DNA of 49,367 nt, taken from the NCBI GenBank assembly GCA_947501045.1, contig CANMUI010000013.1:1-49367 (forward strand), in the 5' to 3' direction. Position 1 is the first letter of the stretch; each line of letters starts with the position of its first letter. The position numbers and the translations under genes are program-made. Positions 49,291 to 49,367 of the stretch are shown piece after piece. Origin of the DNA: an uncultured Psychrobacter sp. (GTDB lineage Bacteria; Pseudomonadota; Gammaproteobacteria; Pseudomonadales; Moraxellaceae). The notes under the pieces are model-generated. The model did no database searches. It saw nothing but the letters and a program-made list of their open reading frames with translations, and was not told the origin of the DNA.

Positions 49291-49367
49291 ATTTGAACTG
49301 ACCCCCTAAACTTGGACAGTTTAAGTTTACATCAAGGACTGAGTTCTGTACTTTACAGGACTCAGTC
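49291..49367. mobile_element. Terminal fragment of an IS3-family-like insertion sequence (right contig end)
   Basis: Bases 49291-49366 are the exact reverse complement of 1-76, so the same IS end faces inward at both contig ends. The IS tip TGAACTGACCCCC starts at 49294. The hairpin described at 1-29 recurs at 49338-49366. The rest of the element lies outside the window. Confidence 0.7.

Noticed and set aside
1..49367. Contig as a circular plasmid or phage
   Set aside because: Terminal repeats are inverted, not direct, and the content is core chromosomal metabolism with no replication or phage genes.

Overview
The window looks like one complete chromosomal contig of a gammaproteobacterium of the family Moraxellaceae, most likely Psychrobacter. 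This is inferred from gene content: the ribH-nusB-thiL-pgpA run, an AcnA-type aconitase, a DUF1852/MesD folate-independent methionine synthase pair of the Acinetobacter type, an APH-fold homoserine kinase and an ArgA kinase-acetyltransferase fusion. Composition is moderately AT-rich, with even AT-richer islands. No species call is possible without a search. No rRNA, tRNA, CRISPR array or phage module was seen.

Both ends carry the same 76-bp sequence in inverted orientation (1-76 and 49291-49366). It ends in TGAACTGACCCCC, which resembles the terminus of an IS3-family (IS150-like) insertion sequence. The contig therefore probably stops where the assembly met two copies of one IS. Each copy abuts what looks like one arm of a Rho-independent terminator.

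Layout. 0.2-4.3 kb: a GNAT acetyltransferase, an EamA exporter, an NCS2-like permease and a LysE exporter. 4.4-9.2 kb: an iron module on the minus strand, with a Fur-box-preceded TonB receptor (piuA), a PKHD hydroxylase (piuC) and an FMN-dependent alpha-hydroxy-acid oxidase. 9.5-15 kb: acnA, a DUF3025 protein, a YdjM-like membrane protein and a YchJ-like SEC-C protein. 15.0-16.6 kb: an AAA ATPase and a PIN nuclease overlapping by one base, a candidate defence or toxin pair. 16.7-19.3 kb: yafJ-like amidotransferase, a DUF2007 protein and homoserine kinase. 19.5-27.3 kb: core plus-strand metabolism, with hisF, then ribH, nusB, thiL and pgpA, then glmU and glmS with a strong terminator. 27.4-31.3 kb: an accessory AT-rich stretch with an amidohydrolase, a thioesterase, truC, a TPR-like orphan and a HigBA toxin-antitoxin pair.

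31.4-35.1 kb: a TSUP transporter, a flavin reductase and the mesX-mesD methionine synthase pair, with a MetR-like TGAA-N5-TTCA site in a long inverted repeat upstream. 35.4-37.8 kb: an Lrp/AsnC regulator divergent from a PLP-dependent alanine/ornithine-racemase-family enzyme, then a YceI protein. 37.9-42.5 kb: an RND efflux adaptor and pump pair behind a good sigma70 promoter. 42.7-49.2 kb: a tiny lysine-rich coiled-coil protein with its own terminator, recG, a patatin-like lipoprotein, a secreted protein of unknown function and argA.

Most of the window is ordinary housekeeping sequence. The most interesting items are the ATPase-PIN pair, the IS copies lodged in terminators, the mesXD region with its putative operator, and the lysine-rich mini-protein.
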